A stretch of DNA of 64,000 nt from Thiohalophilus sp. (GCF_034522235.1 NZ_JAXHLN010000003.1:930001-994000), one strand, 5' to 3'. Positions 29,485-40,525 are shown, counted from the stretch's first letter. Made by a program: numbers and translations. Notes: generated from the sequence alone by a model not told the origin.

Positions 29485-30144
29485 ATGACGGGACAGACAC
29501 ATCGCATACTGATCGGCAGTTGCGGCTGGCAGCATGAGGGTTGGCAGGACAGCTACTACCCGGCCGATCTGCCGTCGGAGTGGCGCCTGGGCTATTACAG
29601 TAACGAGTTCCCCCTGGCGGTGGTCACCGAGCGCGAACGGGCGCAGGCGGAGGACCTGCCCGGTGAGATGGCCGATTGCCGCGAGGATCTGTGGGTGCTG
29701 GTTAGCGTTACGAATGACGCCGGGCTGGAGTCGGCGGTCGACCTGTTGCAGCAGCTGCCCCGTCAGGGCGGGGTGTTGTTGCAGGTCGATCCGGCAGCGT
29801 GCCGCGATCCCGACGCATGGCTGGCGCAGATCGCGCCCCGGCTCAACGGCCAGCCGCTTTGTGTCGATCCCGTCCGGTTGCTGAACGAGGCGTGGCGCGA
29901 CGCGTTACGGGCACGGAGCATCGGCTGGAGCTGGAATTCCCACAGTGATGCCGACGGGCTGGCACTCGGCCCCCTGGCGGTGATCCGGGTGGACGGCGAC
30001 TGTTCCGCCCGGCAGTTGCGTGATTATCTCGAAGCCGGACTGGCTGTCAGCCGCCCGACGCGGGACGTGGCGCTGGTGATCGACGGGCAACCGCCCGACG
30101 TGGAAACCCTGCGCCAGGCGAAACAGATCGAGGAGTTGCTGTGA
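29485..30144 (+). CDS. DUF72-like protein
   Basis: 219 residues from the ATG at 29485, chosen because GGGGAG lies five bases upstream. The N-terminus IGSCGWQHEGWQDSYYPADLPSEWRLGYYSNEF matches the opening of the DUF72 (YecE) TIM-barrel family. The rest is much less like the family and lacks the usual histidine-rich or aromatic blocks I would expect. It ends about 100 bases before mlaF. Function unknown; it may be a diverged member. Confidence 0.72.
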   Translation: MTGQTHRILIGSCGWQHEGWQDSYYPADLPSEWRLGYYSNEFPLAVVTERERAQAEDLPGEMADCREDLWVLVSVTNDAGLESAVDLLQQLPRQGGVLLQVDPAACRDPDAWLAQIAPRLNGQPLCVDPVRLLNEAWRDALRARSIGWSWNSHSDADGLALGPLAVIRVDGDCSARQLRDYLEAGLAVSRPTRDVALVIDGQPPDVETLRQAKQIEELL

Positions 30145-30183
30145 GCCCGGCGTTAATGAACGACACCGACAAGCCGGCAAGCA

Positions 30184-30212
30184 TTGTCATGGGCGCGGGG
30201 CTGGGTCACAAT
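30184..30212 (+). promoter_or_regulatory. candidate sigma-70 promoter of the mla operon
   Basis: TTGTCA at 30184-30189 matches the -35 consensus in five of six positions. CACAAT at 30207-30212 matches the -10 in four of six, with an ideal 17-base spacer. It lies 31 bases before the mlaF ATG, which has an AAGGA ribosome site. Seen by eye only. Confidence 0.4.
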
Positions 30213-30243
30213 GCCGACACTGTAAAAAAGGAATTCGTTACGC

Positions 30244-31062
30244 ATGGCAGTTGATGACAATCTGGTCGAAATCCGTAACCTCACTTTTTGCCGGGGGCGT
30301 AATCTCATTTTCGACGATATCGATATCGATATCCGCCGCGGCAGCATCACCGCCATCATGGGGCCCAGTGGCACCGGCAAGACCACCCTGTTACGTCTGA
30401 TAGGCCGCCAACTGCAACCCGAGGCCGGCACCATTGTGGTCGACGGCGAGAACGTCAACCGGCTGGGACGCGGTGCCCTGTATGAATTGCGCAAGCGCAT
30501 GGGCATGCTGTTTCAAAACGGTGCCCTGCTCACCGACATGAACGTTTACGACAATGTCGCCTTTCCGATACGCGAGCATACCCGCCTGCCGGAACGCTTG
30601 ATCCGCACCCTGGTGCTGATGAAGCTCGAAGCCGTCGGCCTGCGCGGCGCGCGGGAGCTGATGCCGGCCGAGCTCTCCGGCGGCATGGCGCGACGGGTGG
30701 CGCTGGCCCGGGCAATCGCCCTGGATCCGATGATGATCATGTACGACGAGCCGTTCACCGGGCAGGACCCGATCTCCATGGGCGTGCTGGTGCGCCTGAT
30801 CAAGGATCTCAACGACGCGCTGGGACTGACCAGCGTGATCGTCTCGCACGATATCGCCGAGACGGCCGAGATTGCCGATGACATCTATCTGCTCTCCGGC
30901 GGCAAGGTGGTGGCGCACGGCAGCCGGGAGGATCTGCGCCACTCCGATTCCGAATGGGCCCAGCAGTTCATGCAGGGGCTGCCCGACGGGCCGGTGCCGT
31001 TTCACTATCCGGCCGCGGGCTATGCCGATGATCTGGTCAATAACAGCGGGGCGCGCGACTGA
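30244..31062 (+). CDS. mlaF: phospholipid ABC transporter ATPase MlaF
   Basis: ATPase of the MlaFEDB inner-membrane complex that maintains outer-membrane lipid asymmetry. 272 residues. Walker [10 protein letters not shown], signature [14 protein letters not shown] and Walker [15 protein letters not shown] are intact; the GQDP variant after the Walker B is typical of MlaF. The stop shares one base with the mlaE start. Confidence 0.97.
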   Translation: MAVDDNLVEIRNLTFCRGRNLIFDDIDIDIRRGSITAIMGPSGTGKTTLLRLIGRQLQPEAGTIVVDGENVNRLGRGALYELRKRMGMLFQNGALLTDMNVYDNVAFPIREHTRLPERLIRTLVLMKLEAVGLRGARELMPAELSGGMARRVALARAIALDPMMIMYDEPFTGQDPISMGVLVRLIKDLNDALGLTSVIVSHDIAETAEIADDIYLLSGGKVVAHGSREDLRHSDSEWAQQFMQGLPDGPVPFHYPAAGYADDLVNNSGARD

Positions 31063-31841
31063 TGCTCTCTTCCTTGCAACTACTGGGACACAAGGCGCTG
31101 GGCTTTTTCCAGCGTCTGGGGCGTGGTCATCTGCTGCTGCTGCGCATTCTCGAAGGGCTGCCGGCGCTGGTACCGAAATTCGCTCTGGTGATTCAGCAGG
31201 TTTACTCGGTCGGTGTGCGGTCGCTGCTCATCATCCTGGTTTCCGGCGCCTTTGTCGGTATGGTGCTGGGCCTGCAGGGTTACAATACCCTGGTGGATTT
31301 CGGTGCCGAGGAGTCGCTCGGCGTGATCGTCGCCCTGAGCCTGGTCCGCGAGCTGGGGCCGGTGGTCACGGCGCTGCTGTTCGCCGGGCGGGCCGGCTCG
31401 GCGCTGACCGCCGAGATCGGTCTGATGAAAACCACCGAACAGCTCTCCGCCATGGAGATGATGGCCGTGGATCCCATTCGCCGGGTACTGGCGCCCCGTT
31501 TTCTGGCCGGTTTTTTGTCCATGCCCCTGCTGGCGGCGATCTTCAGCGCGGTCGGGGTGCTGGGCGGCTATTTTGTCGGCGTGGGCCTGCTCGGAGTGGA
31601 CCAGGGCGCCTACTGGTCGCAAATGCAGGCCAATGTCGATGTGTATGACGATATTTATAATGGTGTGATCAAGAGCCTGGTCTTTGGCGTGGTGGTCACC
31701 TGGATTGCGGTGTTTGAAGGCTATGATGCCGAGCCGACCTCGGAAGGTATCAGTCGTTCCACCACCCGTACCGTCGTGCATGCCTCGCTGGCGGTACTGG
31801 GGCTGGACTTCGTGCTCACTGCGCTCATGTTTGGAGAATAA
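31062..31841 (+). CDS. mlaE: phospholipid ABC transporter permease MlaE
   Basis: Integral membrane permease of the Mla transporter, 259 residues with about five transmembrane helices. The family signature [31 protein letters not shown]-like block occurs near 31330-31430 ([17 protein letters not shown]). It overlaps mlaF by one base and is followed by mlaD after three bases. Confidence 0.97.
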   Translation: MLSSLQLLGHKALGFFQRLGRGHLLLLRILEGLPALVPKFALVIQQVYSVGVRSLLIILVSGAFVGMVLGLQGYNTLVDFGAEESLGVIVALSLVRELGPVVTALLFAGRAGSALTAEIGLMKTTEQLSAMEMMAVDPIRRVLAPRFLAGFLSMPLLAAIFSAVGVLGGYFVGVGLLGVDQGAYWSQMQANVDVYDDIYNGVIKSLVFGVVVTWIAVFEGYDAEPTSEGISRSTTRTVVHASLAVLGLDFVLTALMFGE

Positions 31842-31844
31842 AAG

Positions 31845-32321
31845 ATGATGAATTCGCGTCTGGTTGAAATCTGGGTCGGGATCTTTGTCGCCGCGGGACT
31901 GGCGGCGCTGTTCATGCTGGCCATGCAGGTCAGCAACCTGAGCACCTACAGCAATGGCGAAGGCTACGAGATCAGCGCCCGCTTCCAGGATATCAGCGGT
32001 CTCAAGGTGCGTTCGCCGGTGACCATGGCCGGCGTGACCATCGGCCGGGTGAAGTCGATCGGTTTCGATGAGCAAACCTTCGAGGCGGTGGTCACCCTGC
32101 GCATCGAGGATCAGTATCGCGAGACCCTGCCCAAAGATACCTCGGCCAGCATCTATACCGCCGGTCTGCTCGGCGAAAAGTACGTGGGACTGGAGCCGGG
32201 CGGGGCGATGAAAGCGCTGGGGCAGGGCGACGAAATCAAGCTGACCCAGGACTCGCTGGTGCTGGAAAAACTGATCGGCCAGTTCATCAGCCGCTTTATG
32301 GATGACAGCGGAGATCAATAA
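31845..32321 (+). CDS. mlaD: MCE-domain lipid-binding protein MlaD
   Basis: Bitopic inner-membrane protein that forms a hexameric ring and channels phospholipid between MlaE and MlaC. 158 residues with an N-terminal transmembrane helix (VGIFVAAGLAALFMLAM) and one MCE domain containing ISGLKVRSPVTMAGVTIGRV and the YTAGLLGEKYVGLEPGG-type hydrophobic loop. The stop is adjacent to the mlaC start. Confidence 0.96.
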   Translation: MMNSRLVEIWVGIFVAAGLAALFMLAMQVSNLSTYSNGEGYEISARFQDISGLKVRSPVTMAGVTIGRVKSIGFDEQTFEAVVTLRIEDQYRETLPKDTSASIYTAGLLGEKYVGLEPGGAMKALGQGDEIKLTQDSLVLEKLIGQFISRFMDDSGDQ

Positions 32322-32957
32322 GTGATCTCCGGCGCCCGTCGGTGGCGGCGCCTCGCAGCGGGACTGCTGCTGATGCTGGCCGGTTCCCTGGCCGGGGTCG
32401 GTGCGGTCACGCAAGGCCCGCAACAGCTGGTGATCGATACCACCGAGCGCATGCTGGTGACCCTGGAACAACAGGCACCGCAGCTCGAACAGAACCCGGC
32501 GCTGATCGACGAACTGGTCAGCGAGATCGTGCTGCCCCATTTTGATTTCGTGCGCATGGCCGGCTGGGTGCTGGGCAAGCACTGGCGCACCGCCAGCTCG
32601 GAACAGAAGTTGCGCTTCGTGCGCGCCTTTCGCCAGATGCTGGTACGCACCTACGCGGTGGCGCTGCTGGAATACCGGGGGCAGCGTATCGAGTACCTGC
32701 CGTTGCGCGCCGACCCGGCCGCCGGCGAGGTGACCGTGCGCACCCGGGTATTGCAGCCGGGCCGCGCGCCGGTGGCGTTCAACTATACCCTGTGGGAGCG
32801 TGACGGCCAGTGGCAGGTGTATGACCTCAGTGTCGATGGCATCAGCCTGGTGGCCAGTTTTCGCACCAGTTATGCGGCCGAAATCCGGGAACGGGGGCTG
32901 GACGCCCTGATTGCGCGTCTGGAACAACACAACCTCAAGGGGGAAGCCCTGCAATGA
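32322..32957 (+). CDS. mlaC: periplasmic phospholipid-binding protein MlaC
   Basis: Soluble shuttle that carries phospholipid between MlaA and MlaFEDB. 211 residues with a GTG start placed immediately after the mlaD stop. A signal peptide (about residues 9-30) is followed by the Tol_tol/Ttg2 domain with DFVRMAGWVLGKHWRTAS and the C-terminal VDGISLVASFRTSYAAEI. Overlaps mlaB by four bases. Confidence 0.95.
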   Translation: MISGARRWRRLAAGLLLMLAGSLAGVGAVTQGPQQLVIDTTERMLVTLEQQAPQLEQNPALIDELVSEIVLPHFDFVRMAGWVLGKHWRTASSEQKLRFVRAFRQMLVRTYAVALLEYRGQRIEYLPLRADPAAGEVTVRTRVLQPGRAPVAFNYTLWERDGQWQVYDLSVDGISLVASFRTSYAAEIRERGLDALIARLEQHNLKGEALQ

Positions 32958-33256
32958 GCGAAACAGCCATTCAGCCACAGGATGACAGTAGCTATCTGAT
33001 CAGCGGCGAATTGAACATGCAGACCGTGCCGAGCCTGTTGCAGCAGGTCGAGCCGATCCTGGCTCGCAGCCAGGGCGAGGTCTGCTTCGATCTGCAGGCG
33101 GTCAGCCGCAGCGACAGCGCCGGCCTGGCCCTGCTGGTGGAGTGGCTGCAGTTCGCCCGCCAGCAGGATCGCAAACTGACCTTTCGCAACCTGCCGGATC
33201 AGCTGCGCGATATCGCCCGGATCAGCGGCCTCGAAGATCTCCTGCCGCTCTCATGA
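32954..33256 (+). CDS. mlaB: STAS-domain protein MlaB
   Basis: Cytoplasmic STAS-domain subunit that stabilises MlaF in the Mla transporter. 100 residues, with the central DLQAVSRSDSAGLALLVEWLQ motif typical of MlaB. ATGA overlap with mlaC. The last nine bases of the gene (ctctcatga) are repeated at 33373, within a 125-base duplication in the downstream spacer. Confidence 0.92.
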   Translation: MSETAIQPQDDSSYLISGELNMQTVPSLLQQVEPILARSQGEVCFDLQAVSRSDSAGLALLVEWLQFARQQDRKLTFRNLPDQLRDIARISGLEDLLPLS

Positions 33257-33435
33257 AAAAAAGGGCCGAGGGACGAGTTACGAGGGACGAGGAAAACAAC
33301 CTCTTAACCCGGAATCCAGTTGATCCGAAAGCAGGGGTTGCCAGGTAGCGCTGCGCCCAACCTGGCCTACAACTCTCATGAAAAAGGGCCGAGGGACGAG
33401 TTACGAGGGACGAGGAAAATAACCCCTTACCCCGT
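33248..33435 (+). repeat. 125-bp duplication carrying GACGAGG repeats
   Basis: Two direct copies of about 63 bases start with ctctcatgaaaaa, continue gggccgagggacgagttacg and end aacc-ctta-cccg. They lie at 33248-33311 and 33373-33435, offset 125 bases. The first copy includes the mlaB stop codon. Between them a short hairpin ccaggt...acctgg (33341-33365) surrounds agcgctgcgccca. The core matches the repeat at 5371. Confidence 0.82.
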
Positions 33436-33686
33436 CATTCCGGGCAAGCCGGAGGCGCGACCCGGACAAATTTGTCCGGAACAAATTTGGTCGCACTCTA
33501 GTGCGCCCGGAGGGCGAGCCACAGGGATGTGGCGAGACAATCCAGCTCTCGGGGCCTGGCGCCGGGGTGAGCAAGTCCGTGGTTTTCTTGCTGAATTTCC
33601 AATCCGGTCCGGTTTTGCCCTGTGCGGCCGGCGGTTGAGCGGATACAATAGGCGGTCTCATACACAGCGCGATGCGAGTTGGAACC
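33257..33686. other. mlaB-ibaG spacer filled with repeats
   Basis: 430 bases without a gene. The first two thirds are the 125-base duplication and the 110-base repeat described separately. The last 140 bases are unique and include a TACAAT hexamer at 33644-33649 that might be a -10 element for ibaG-murA-his, though no matching -35 was found. Confidence 0.7.
33433..33545. repeat. cgtcattcc...acaatccag repeat, copy 1
   Basis: About 110 bases that recur with high identity at 38590-38690. It contains the palindrome ggacaaatttgtcc (33473-33486), a cgcact/agtgcg hairpin near 33493 and a block acagggatgtggcgagacaa. It has no credible reading frame. It is probably a small non-autonomous mobile or dispersed element. 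Confidence 0.8.
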
Positions 33687-33944
33687 ATGAGCCCAGACGA
33701 AGTGAAACAATTGATTGAAGCCGGGATCCCCGGCTGCGAAGCCACTGTCACCGGCGACGGCAGCCACTTCGACGCGATCGTGGTCAGCCCCGATTTCGAA
33801 GGCCTGAGCCCGGTGAAAAAACAGCAAATGGTCTACGGCACGGTGACCGACAGGATCACCTCCGGCGAGCTGCATGCCCTGACCATCAAGGCCTATACCC
33901 CCGACGAGTGGGAGAAGGCACGCGAACTGCAGATCTCATCCTGA
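33687..33944 (+). CDS. ibaG: BolA family protein IbaG
   Basis: 85 residues from the ATG at 33687 (a start at 33672 adds five residues). It has the BolA-fold motif VTGDGSHFDAIVVSPDFEG, then VKKQQMVYG and the C-terminal HALTIKAYTPDEWE, all matching E. coli IbaG/YrbA. BolA proteins bind 2Fe-2S clusters with monothiol glutaredoxins. It lies between mla and murA exactly as in E. coli. Confidence 0.95.
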   Translation: MSPDEVKQLIEAGIPGCEATVTGDGSHFDAIVVSPDFEGLSPVKKQQMVYGTVTDRITSGELHALTIKAYTPDEWEKARELQISS

Positions 33945-33979
33945 GTGATGCGGCCCGCCGCGTGAGCGGTGCTTTTTAG

Positions 33980-35891
<1,912 letters not shown>

Positions 35892-35933
35892 AATCGGTAA
35901 TCTAAAATCGGTAATCAATAATCGGTAATTAAA
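35892..35933 (+). repeat. three 14-bp tandem units before hisD
   Basis: Three units of aatcggtaat plus four variable bases occupy the whole hisG-hisD gap and end directly at the hisD ATG. The usual purine-rich ribosome-binding sequence is absent, although ggtaa occurs in each unit. The spacer is probably the product of slippage or a small dispersed repeat. Confidence 0.8.
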
Positions 35934-37232
35934 ATGGATATCAGGCGGCTTAATAAAAACGACAGTAACTTCTGGTCCGAGCTGGATGCCCTGCTCGACT
36001 GGGAGGGCGTTTCCGACGAGGCGGTCAACACCACGGTGAAAAACATCCTCAAGGATGTCAGAACCCGGGGCGACGCGGCCGTGGTGGAATACACCAATAA
36101 ACTGGATCGTATGTCCGCCGCCAGCATGGCCGATCTCACCCTGGATATGGATCGTCTCGAGGCGGCGCTGAACAACATTCCCGCCGAAACGCGTGAAGCA
36201 CTGGAGACCGCCGCGCAGCGGCTGCGCACTTATCACCAGCACCAGAAGATGGAGTCCTGGTCCTATACCGAGGCCGACGGCACGCTGCTCGGCCAGCAGG
36301 TGACGCCGCTGGATCGGGTCGGGCTCTACGTGCCCGGCGGCAAGGCGACCTATCCCTCCTCGGTACTGATGAACGCCATCCCCGCGCACGTAGCCGGGGT
36401 CGAAGAAATCATCATGGTCGTGCCGACGCCCGACGGGGAAGTGAACGAGATGGTGCTGGCCGCCGCGCGTATCGCCGGGGTGAGTCAGGTCTTCACCCTG
36501 GGCGGCGCGCAGGCCGTGGCCGCGCTGGCCTATGGCACCGAGACGGTCCCGCCGGTGGACAAGATCGTCGGCCCCGGCAACATCTATGTCGCCACCGCCA
36601 AGTCGATGGTGTTCGGCCGGGTCGGCATCGACATGATCGCCGGACCCTCGGAAATCCTGGTGGTCTGCGACGGCAAAACCGATCCCGACTGGATCGCCAT
36701 GGATCTCTTCTCGCAGGCCGAGCACGATGAAGACGCCCAGGCGATCCTGGTCTCCCCCGATGCGGCGTTTCTCGACCAGGTGAAAGCGAGCATCGATCGC
36801 CTGGTGCAGGAGATGGAACGCAAGGCCATCATCGAAACCTCCCTGTCCGATCGCGGTGCGTTGATTCAAGTAAAAGACATGGACGAAGCGATCGAAGTGG
36901 CCAATTACATCGCGCCGGAACATCTGGAACTGTCCATCGACAACCCGCAAGCGGCCGCGAAACAGATCCGCCACGCCGGCGCCATCTTCATGGGCCGCTA
37001 TACCGCCGAGGCGATCGGCGATTACTGCGCCGGGCCCAATCACGTGCTGCCCACCTCGCGCACCGCGCGTTTCAGTTCACCGCTGGGCGTGTACGATTTT
37101 CAAAAGCGCTCGAGTCTTATCATGTGCTCGGCCGACGGCGCGTCCGAACTGGGCAAGACCGCCTCGGTGCTGGCGCGCGGTGAAAGCCTCACCGCCCACG
37201 CCCGTTCCGCCGAATACCGCATCAAGGACTGA
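35934..37232 (+). CDS. hisD: histidinol dehydrogenase
   Basis: NAD-dependent enzyme for the last two steps of histidine biosynthesis. 432 residues. The family signature is present near 36640-36740 ([31 protein letters not shown], with the zinc-binding Gln-His pair) and the C-terminal [23 protein letters not shown]. It follows the 14-bp tandem repeat and precedes hisC by nine bases. Confidence 0.97.
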   Translation: MDIRRLNKNDSNFWSELDALLDWEGVSDEAVNTTVKNILKDVRTRGDAAVVEYTNKLDRMSAASMADLTLDMDRLEAALNNIPAETREALETAAQRLRTYHQHQKMESWSYTEADGTLLGQQVTPLDRVGLYVPGGKATYPSSVLMNAIPAHVAGVEEIIMVVPTPDGEVNEMVLAAARIAGVSQVFTLGGAQAVAALAYGTETVPPVDKIVGPGNIYVATAKSMVFGRVGIDMIAGPSEILVVCDGKTDPDWIAMDLFSQAEHDEDAQAILVSPDAAFLDQVKASIDRLVQEMERKAIIETSLSDRGALIQVKDMDEAIEVANYIAPEHLELSIDNPQAAAKQIRHAGAIFMGRYTAEAIGDYCAGPNHVLPTSRTARFSSPLGVYDFQKRSSLIMCSADGASELGKTASVLARGESLTAHARSAEYRIKD

Positions 37233-37241
37233 TTCAAACCC

Positions 37242-38318
37242 ATGACCGGCTCGCGCATCGACAAATGGATCCGCCCCGCGATCCGCGGCCTGCACGCCTA
37301 TCACGTGCCGCCGGCCAAAGGTTTCATCAAACTCGATGCGATGGAAAACCCCTATCGCTGGCCCGATGCGCTGCTCGATCAATGGCTGGACGTCGTGCGC
37401 CAGGTAGAACTCAACCGCTATCCCGATCCCTCCGCATCCAGTTTGAAACAACACCTGCGCGAGGCGATGGCCGTGCCCGCCGGGGCGGAGATATTACTTG
37501 GTAACGGCTCGGATGAGATCATCCAGATGATCCTCATGACCCTGGCCGACGAACAACGCAGCGTGCTGTCGGTAGAGCCGGGTTTTGTCATGTACCACAT
37601 GATCGCCACCTTCACCGACATGCAGTACATCGGTGTGCCGCTGCAGGACGATTTCGCGCTGGACAGCTTCGAGGTCCTGCACGCTATCGAACAGTACCAG
37701 CCGGCGGTGGTGTTCCTGGCCTATCCCAACAACCCGACCGGTAACCTGTTCGACAAGAATGATATTAAAAAGATCATCGACGCCGCGCCGGGACTGGTGA
37801 TCATCGACGAGGCCTATCACGCCTTCGCCGGCGACTCGTTCATGGGCGAGGTCACCGAGCACGAGAACATGCTGGTGATGCGCACCGTCTCCAAGATGGG
37901 CCTGGCCGGTTTGCGGCTGGGCCTGCTGGCCGGCAACCCGGCGTGGCTCAACGAATTCGACAAGGTGCGCCTGCCATATAACATCAGCAGCCTCACCCAG
38001 GCCAGCGCCGAATTCGCATTGCAGAATCGGGATGTTTTAGATGCCCAGACCGATCAGATCTGTGCCGATCGGGAAACGTTGTATGCCGAGCTGAACAAGA
38101 TTGATGGTTTGACCGTCTATCCCAGCAAGGCGAACTTCATCCTGTTCCGCACCCGACCCGGCAAAGCCACGGCGATTTTCGAGGGGCTGAAAGGCGAGGG
38201 TGTGTTGATCAAAAACCTCGACAAGGCCGGCGGGCTGTTGAAGGATTGCCTGCGCGTCACCGTCGGCACGCCCGAAGAGAACGCGGCGTTTCTCGCGGCG
38301 TTGAAGAAGGTTCTCTAA
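37242..38318 (+). CDS. hisC: histidinol-phosphate aminotransferase
   Basis: PLP-dependent aminotransferase, fold type I, 358 residues. The motifs are PNNPTGN for substrate binding, LVIIDEAYHAF, and the PLP lysine in RTVSKMGLAGLRLG. It closes the murA-hisG-hisD-hisC run. Downstream is a 960-base stretch of repeats, so transcription probably ends there. Confidence 0.96.
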   Translation: MTGSRIDKWIRPAIRGLHAYHVPPAKGFIKLDAMENPYRWPDALLDQWLDVVRQVELNRYPDPSASSLKQHLREAMAVPAGAEILLGNGSDEIIQMILMTLADEQRSVLSVEPGFVMYHMIATFTDMQYIGVPLQDDFALDSFEVLHAIEQYQPAVVFLAYPNNPTGNLFDKNDIKKIIDAAPGLVIIDEAYHAFAGDSFMGEVTEHENMLVMRTVSKMGLAGLRLGLLAGNPAWLNEFDKVRLPYNISSLTQASAEFALQNRDVLDAQTDQICADRETLYAELNKIDGLTVYPSKANFILFRTRPGKATAIFEGLKGEGVLIKNLDKAGGLLKDCLRVTVGTPEENAAFLAALKKVL

Positions 38319-39277
38319 TACTCGCTGTCATTGCGAGCAGCGCGAAGCAATCTCCCGAATTTGCCCCGTCATTGCGAGCGCAGCGAAGTACGTAGGCCCG
38401 ATAGAGCAAAGCGGTATCGGGCAGTTCCTGTGTCCGCATGCCTCTGGAAATAACGCAAAGGGCGCAAAGGCGCGGAGAACGCAAAGGGGACAATGTAGGG
38501 TGCGTTCTACGCACCTGACTTTGTATACATAGCATGTAGCCCCGATAAAGCACGTCGCGGGTAATCCGGAAATGATCGCCCTGGGGCTCCGTCACTCCGG
38601 CGCAGGCCGGACAAATTTGTCGGGAACAAATTTGGTCGCACTTTAGTGCGCCCGCAGGGCGAGCTACAGGGATGTGGCGAGACAATCCAGTCTGTCCAAG
38701 AGGTTCGCCCTGCGGGCGGACTTGATCTTGAAAGCGGGCTCTCGTGGGAGGCGACTGTGTCGGCGATTGTTGCCGAATCCACCTTCCTATCTAAATGTTC
38801 GCCCTCCGGGCGAGCTGAATCTCGAAAGCGCTGACCCGCCAGCGCACCTCGGGTTCATTTCGTTGTAACGCGACAACGAAACGAACCAAAGAAAACGCGC
38901 CCGAAAGACGCCGCCGGTTCAGCCATTTCCAATGGCTAAACCGGTTCCCTGCGCTTCTCGCTCCAGTCGGGCTCGCCAGACGGCACGTCCCTGTGCCGAC
39001 TGGCGAGTGGCGGCTTCCCTGCCGCCACCCTGCGGGCTGATCCTCCTTCCACTGCGATGCTCGGCGGCGTCTAACGGGATCAAAAACAGACTGGATAAGG
39101 TAGGGGAAACCCTGATGTCTCGACAAAACGATTCCCTGCCAACCTCGAAAAAGCTCTTCGGCCCTGCTAGGATTAGGGGCAATTCTCATATTTTTCGGAT
39201 TTCGTTCGTAATTTCAGCTTTATCTAGATTTAGATGAACGGCCGTCTATTTAACTTGTTAGGTAGAATTGATAGAAA
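38319..39277. other. repeat-rich non-coding spacer
   Basis: About 960 bases with no gene I can support. It holds two tgtcattgcgagc-type words with cgaag (38327-38356 and 38367-38388), an acgcaaagggcgcaaaggcg stretch near 38454-38488, and the second copy of the 110-base element (38590-38690). Two hairpins of the type cgccctgcgggcg follow near 38706 and 38801. From 38840 to 39100 comes a GC-rich block with the hairpin tggctaaaccgg/gccatttccaatggc. Composition changes to AT-rich near 39180. Short open frames here are low-complexity artefacts. Confidence 0.75.
38590..38690. repeat. cgtcattcc...acaatccag repeat, copy 2
   Basis: Second copy of the element at 33433-33545, same orientation. Shared blocks include acaaatttgtc/gggaacaaatttggtcgcact and acagggatgtggcgagacaatccag. 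This copy lacks a few bases near its left end (gcgcaggcc for the longer caagccggaggcgcgaccc). Confidence 0.8.
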
Positions 39278-39646
39278 ATGTACCGACTTATTGTTACTTT
39301 CTTTTTATTTTCAATATCAGTTCCCTGCTGGTCTGATGCGGTGAACTGTTTTGTTCGAATATATGACGTTGTAAGGGATACAAAATATACAATTCAAGAA
39401 GAATTTAATCTTCCTGTGAAAGCATCTGGTGAAACAAAGCACTTTAAACTACCGGGCACAACGTACAAGTGTTCACTAATATTTTACGGCCTAGATAGCG
39501 GCACATCTTTGTCATGCCAATTTGATGAAATGGGCCACAATTTTGTACAATCAGATCGCACTGTCATTGATGAAAAGTCGCCCAAAAACAATATTACGTT
39601 CAGGTTTGACGCTAACAACTACGTTATTAAATCGTCATGCGAATAA
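39278..39646 (+). CDS. small exported protein of unknown function
   Basis: 122 residues. The N-terminal MYRLIVTFFLFSISVPCWS is a signal peptide, and the mature part has four cysteines that could form two disulfides, ending SSCE. Charged and aromatic residues are spread through a probably beta-rich domain. No family recognised. The gene is markedly AT-rich, unlike the genes before 38318 and after 41814, pointing to acquisition. The ribosome site is weak (tagaaa). Confidence 0.6.
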   Translation: MYRLIVTFFLFSISVPCWSDAVNCFVRIYDVVRDTKYTIQEEFNLPVKASGETKHFKLPGTTYKCSLIFYGLDSGTSLSCQFDEMGHNFVQSDRTVIDEKSPKNNITFRFDANNYVIKSSCE

Positions 39647-39751
39647 TTACTAACAACTGCATCAATTCGTTCGCTATCTCTCACTCGCTTCTCGGGGACA
39701 TTGCGTACCCCTCTGCAATTTATGCAAATCGTTAGAGGACATAAGAGAATA

Positions 39752-40054
39752 ATGATGCGATTACTAAAAACTATCTCTTGTGTTATCTCACTAGTGATTA
39801 TTTCAAGTATTTATTTACCTGCTACTGCTGCCGATCAGGAGGATGTTCAACAATTTTTCTCTAAAAATAAGGTTGGTAATTCACCAGATTATGCTTTTGT
39901 CAAGGATGGGGTCGCAGGTAAAGATCACTCGATTACTATTCATGGGTATGCTGACGATAAAGCGGTATGTGAAGCCTTGGTCAAGGTTTACAACGCAGCT
40001 CCTTCTTTGTCAACATTGCCTGGTAAGTATCAATGTATACCACTAAACAAATAA
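39752..40054 (+). CDS. small exported protein of unknown function
   Basis: 100 residues from the ATG at 39752 (a second ATG follows directly), behind an AAGAGAAT purine run. The signal peptide ends near PATAA. The mature part has two cysteines, a DHSITIHGYADDKAVCEALVKVYN segment, and ends YQCIPLNK. The Ile-His-Gly-Tyr-then-Cys layout suggests a compact alpha/beta domain, but I do not recognise it. AT-rich like its neighbours. A hairpin gacgcg...cgcgtc at 40084-40105 follows the stop and could be a terminator without a T-run. Confidence 0.6.
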   Translation: MMRLLKTISCVISLVIISSIYLPATAADQEDVQQFFSKNKVGNSPDYAFVKDGVAGKDHSITIHGYADDKAVCEALVKVYNAAPSLSTLPGKYQCIPLNK

Positions 40055-40119
40055 CTGAATCCTCCAGCAAAAGGGTCGAGTTCGACGCGCAAAAACACAC
40101 GCGTCAAACACTTCTAGAA

Positions 40120-40193
40120 AAAAGGTGTCGGAGAGATTAAAAAATGAACAATTCTCTAGGGTTGGTTAAAATTAAATCCCTCCGACACCTTTC
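40120..40193. repeat. 13-bp inverted repeat element
   Basis: aaaggtgtcggag at 40121-40133 and its exact reverse complement ctccgacaccttt at 40180-40192 enclose 46 AT-rich bases. The pair could form a cruciform or be the ends of a very small mobile element. The right arm coincides with the start of the open remnant at 40160-40375. Confidence 0.7.
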
Positions 40194-40375
40194 TTTACAA
40201 TTTGAAGTGTACAGCTAATGGCGCGATTAGGCAGTTGGCCGTGTCAGAATATTCTTGGCCGCACGAGTTAAAAACACAAAATAAGATTTACTGTACGGAA
40301 GATAATTACCTTAAAATCGTTTATGGCGAAAATAACCCTTTAAATAAGCATAATTCTGGTTTTTCTATAGAATAG
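40160..40375 (+). pseudogene. 5'-truncated gene remnant
   Basis: An open frame without a start codon encodes about 60 protein-like residues (LYNLKCTANGAIRQLAVSEY..., ending NSGFSIE) from roughly 40193 to the TAG at 40373. It contains two cysteines and no low-complexity sequence. It begins right at the right arm of the inverted repeat, as if the 5' part had been removed or replaced. Family unknown; it could also be a chance frame. Confidence 0.35.
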
Positions 40376-40525
40376 TTACGAAAGAATATAAGGTGCTGGT
40401 GAAAAATGCTCGTTATTCTCAACACAGTGAAATACATTTCAGAAACCAATGTCTAGAACATAGTAAAAAGGGGGCAGATTTATTTTTCATATATATAATT
40501 GTTTTTGTATATAAAGGGGGAGGTT

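Larger units (their letters stand above)
40055..40525. other. AT-rich spacer with hairpin, inverted repeat and remnant
   Basis: 471 bases without an intact gene. In order it holds the gacgcg/cgcgtc hairpin (40084-40105), the 13-base inverted repeat, the truncated frame ending at 40375, and a gggggcagatttatttttca word at 40470. The strong ribosome site of the next gene is at 40516-40523. Confidence 0.6.

Noticed and set aside
31080-32978. 632-codon open frame on the minus strand opposite mlaE-mlaD-mlaC
   Set aside because: High-GC antisense shadow; the mla genes on + are beyond doubt and the product is His/Gln-rich without motifs.
33320-33718. 132-codon frame on + and several minus frames in the mlaB-ibaG spacer
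   Set aside because: Made of dispersed repeats; similar arginine-rich frames arise from the second repeat copy at 38590.
38791-39237. Overlapping open frames of 87-132 codons in the repeat-rich spacer
   Set aside because: Low-complexity Arg/Ser/Pro composition, no start signals, and located in hairpin-rich non-coding DNA.
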